64,000 nt of DNA, from positions 4,970,600 to 5,034,599 of the forward strand of contig JAJEKV010000058.1 of assembly GCA_021234155.1 (NCBI GenBank), written 5' to 3'. Position numbers and translations under genes: made by a program. Source of the DNA: Isoetes taiwanensis. Its lineage: Eukaryota; Streptophyta; Lycopodiopsida; Isoetales; Isoetaceae. The notes under the pieces were generated by a model, which did no database searches, was not told the DNA's origin, and saw only the letters and a program-made list of their open reading frames with translations. Of the stretch, positions 61,924-64,000 are shown piece by piece (within the stretch, counting starts at the first letter, position 1; every line of letters starts with the position of its first letter).

Positions 61924-63045
61924 GATAAGGGGTGGCTCTTCCCAGTCCACAGGACTCTCGTACCCCTTTAGATATGTCTCTTGTAAGGCCACAATGCCAG
62001 AGACTCCTGCTTCTGATTCCAATGCTATTGGAACAGGCGGTTTGGCGGGCTCTGGCTCCACAGGCTCCAGGTCCACGAACTCCACCTCCTCATCTTTTCT
62101 TCCCGTAATTGGAGGCTGGATTTCTGTGTAAATGCCTTTGACATCCCCAGCACCATTCTTTGCTCCCAGTTCCTCATTTTCATCGGGAAACGATTCACAT
62201 GAGCTTATCCTGGTCCTGATGAAACTTATTTTGTCTGGGTCTATATCAACTGAAACAACATTACGCCCCTGCTTAAGGGCGCAAACTGCTGTGGTGCCTG
62301 TTCCAGAGAATGCGTCCAAAATCCAGTTGCCGGGGCGAGAAAACCACTATATCAAATTGTTTATAAGCCTTTGTGGCTTCTGGTAATGGAACACCACAAC
62401 GCATTGTCTCTGTGGGTCTCTCAACTTTTGCAAGACAGCAGGGAACTGGAAAGCATTGCATGGAGGTGTTTTCTCATTTTGCGTATTAAAATGTACCATG
62501 GTCTTTTTGGTGCCTGCGCTGTAATAACCTATATGGAAATGCTCGAAGCAGCTCACTAAGCGCGGACCACCACCATGTCCTTTGACGTTCGTCTTCAGCC
62601 AGCCAAACAATACAGTAATTCTAAATTAGCAGAAAGAAAACAATGGAAATAAGTAAGCCTAGTGGTGTAGCAGTATAAATTTATACCACGGTTGCCTTGC
62701 TGTATAAATTTATACCACGGTTGTTATGCTGTATAAATTTATACCAGCTCCAGTCGTATAAATTTATACAGCAAGGCAACTGCGGTATAAATTTATACCG
62801 TGGAGTTACAGTAAAAAGAAAAGCTTTAACATATGTAAAGCTTACCAAATACAGTTCTCGAAGCCGGGCGTTGCAGACCGCTCCTATAGGTTTTAGCACG
62901 GACATGGTCTAAAGGTCGGAATGAAAAATAATTACCCTCCAGTTAGCAGATAGCGTGACTTCCTTTAGGCCGTCCAAAAACGCACGAACTTGCACATGCA
63001 TGAAAGCGTCATCATCGAAGGCGCTATCTGTGCAAGGCTCTAAAG
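61918..63045 (-). pseudogene. N4/N6-type DNA methyltransferase gene (permuted, beta class), broken
   Basis: The last exon (62620-61918) reads VLFGWLKTNVKGHGGGPRLV, SCFEHFHIGYYSAGTKKTM, KPQRLINNLI, WFSRPGNWILDAFSGTGTTA (AdoMet motif I, FSGTG), ALKQGRNVVSVDIDPDKISF and an acidic Pro/Glu-rich tail ending EEPPLIV. This fits the N6_N4_Mtase family, where motif I follows the catalytic part. An upstream piece (63045-62846) reads FDDDAFMHVQVRAFLDGLKE, VTLSANWRVIIFHSDL and IGAVCNARLRELYL, with a donor GTAAGC at 62845. In-frame TAG codons lie at 62347-62349 and 62909-62911. The two pieces do not join in phase as drawn. The catalytic (D/S)PPY part is not in the window; LINE D begins where it should continue. 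Base specificity cannot be told. Confidence 0.72.
62673..62798. repeat. five-copy palindromic array in the methyltransferase intron
   Basis: Perfect GTATAAATTTATAC copies begin at 62673, 62702, 62731, 62756 and 62785 (spacing 29, 29, 25, 29). The linkers CACGGTTGCCTTGCT in the left half are inverted in the right half (AGCAAGGCAAC), so the array is also a larger foldback. Confidence 0.9.
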
Positions 63046-64000
63046 ACCCAACTGCGCCTCGTCTCAGATCCACAGCTGCGGCAGCAGGCCATTCAGGACT
63101 ATAGAGCATTCTTGAAATCCAAAAAGCATGCATACATTGCAGACCATCAGCAGCGCATGTTTGATTGTTGATGACCGAGCCAAAAGCCTTCTGGCGTAGG
63201 GTGTTGTACAAGATGCATCAACCACCCGACAATATTACCATAGACCAGTGGATGCATCGTTTGGAGGAGTTGTATGATCCCCCAGGAGCAGCTGCTGGGG
63301 TTCCAGATCAGGTAGGAGAAATGCTGCAGCTCACGGAGGAAGACATCCAACAGGGCCTTAGACACCTGGCTAATGGCAAAGCGAAGGACTTGCAAGGACT
63401 TCAAGCCGAGTTATTAAAATGGGGTGGGCCAACTTTGCTAGGGCCTCTGACAACGATCATTAACCAGGCCATAAGGGAGGGCCTCCCGGGGGAGTGGATG
63501 GTTAGCAAGGTCACCTCAATTCATAAGACAGGTAGTAGGGATGATTCGACGGACTACTGCATGATCATGGTGAGCCCATTACTCGCAAAGCTTTTAGGTG
63601 TGGTGGTGGAGAAGAGTTAACTTCGATTGGACCGAGGAAGCCGGAGCGCGTCGGAGTTGGCCGGGGGGGGTTTCGCCCCGCCCCTCCCAATCGACCATAT
63701 ATTCACTCTCGAGAATCCTTATGGAAGCTACCGCAATGCTTGTGGCGTGACTGTCGGGCCGCTGTTTCATAGATTTCAAGATGGCGTATGATACGGTCCC
63801 TCAGGACCTGTTGTGGCAGCATTTGCAGGTGCTGCATACCCCACAGGACTTACAAAATGTCATCTATAGACTCTATGATGGGATATATCTTTGCATTGCC
63901 ACGCATCGGATCGGTGAAGTTGCTAGCACCATAGGGGTTAAACAGGGGATGTCCGTTATCTCCAACGCTCTTTGGTCTCTACATTGACAAGTTGGAGACA
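63046..64000 (+). mobile_element. LINE D, runs off the window
   Basis: A relative of LINEs A-C without CT flanks. It reads DPQLRQQAIQDYRAFLKSKK, then 63165-63620 (TEPKAFWRRVLYKMHQPPDN, HLANGKAKDLQGLQAELLKW, IHKTGSRDDSTDYCMIMVSP). A damaged stretch follows (63620-63760, with a run of eight G). Then come CFIDFKMAYDTVPQDLLWQH and GVKQG with one extra base before CPLSPTLFGLYIDKLE at the window end. The first visible part is the linker between endonuclease and RT, so the copy is 5'-truncated. It interrupts the methyltransferase gene. Confidence 0.85.

Noticed and set aside
62673-62798. CRISPR-like array
   Set aside because: The repeats are palindromic and evenly spaced, but the spacers are near copies of one another and partly inverted, and the setting is a plant nuclear intron with no cas genes.
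63046-63070. LINE D inserted in a CT tract
   Set aside because: Related by protein to LINEs A-C, but the 5' flank is methyltransferase coding sequence, not CT repeat.

Overview
The window looks like land-plant nuclear DNA, probably from a repeat-rich non-flowering lineage such as a fern (the lineage is a guess). The support is an intron-containing eS30 ribosomal protein gene of plant type, a nepenthesin-like aspartic protease, a plant L1 LINE, a Helitron end, a Pack-MULE carrying exons, and very long (CT)n tracts.

Layout. 1-20.7 kb is mostly single-copy sequence: a tentative minus-strand gene (1.46-2.31 kb), eS30 (3370-3641, two exons), a small MITE (7.2 kb), a possible gene start near 7.9 kb, an intact single-exon aspartic protease (12909-14246), a decayed LINE tail (15.5-16.15 kb) and a Helitron 3' end (16.87 kb). 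20.7-61.1 kb is a tandem direct duplication: unit 1 is 20726-42992 and unit 2 is 43006-61129. Each unit reads: a 1.1 kb block, LINEs set in (CT)n, a foldback-rich element, a LINE C copy, a pogo/CENP-B-like transposase relic, and the 3' end of an L1 LINE. Inside unit 1 the LINE A + LINE B segment is inverted between CT tracts, and an L1 LINE interrupts the pogo relic. Unit 2 carries a 3.3 kb MULE holding a pseudogene of an alanyl-tRNA editing protein. 61.8-64 kb holds a broken N4/N6 DNA methyltransferase gene cut by another LINE (D) that runs off the window.

The most interesting system is a group of related LINEs (A, B, C, H). Every copy sits in a (CT)n microsatellite with its sense strand always on the CT strand. 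They end in a shared 3' hairpin followed by a short-unit tail. In the two families where it can be read (B and C), ORF1 and ORF2 are in one frame separated by a single UAG. A tRNA-derived SINE sits in the same CT context with a tail like that of LINE C. LINE B looks complete, with both ORFs open. This fits a microsatellite-targeted LINE/SINE pair with possible stop-codon readthrough; the targeting, pairing and readthrough are inference, while the structures are visible in the sequence.
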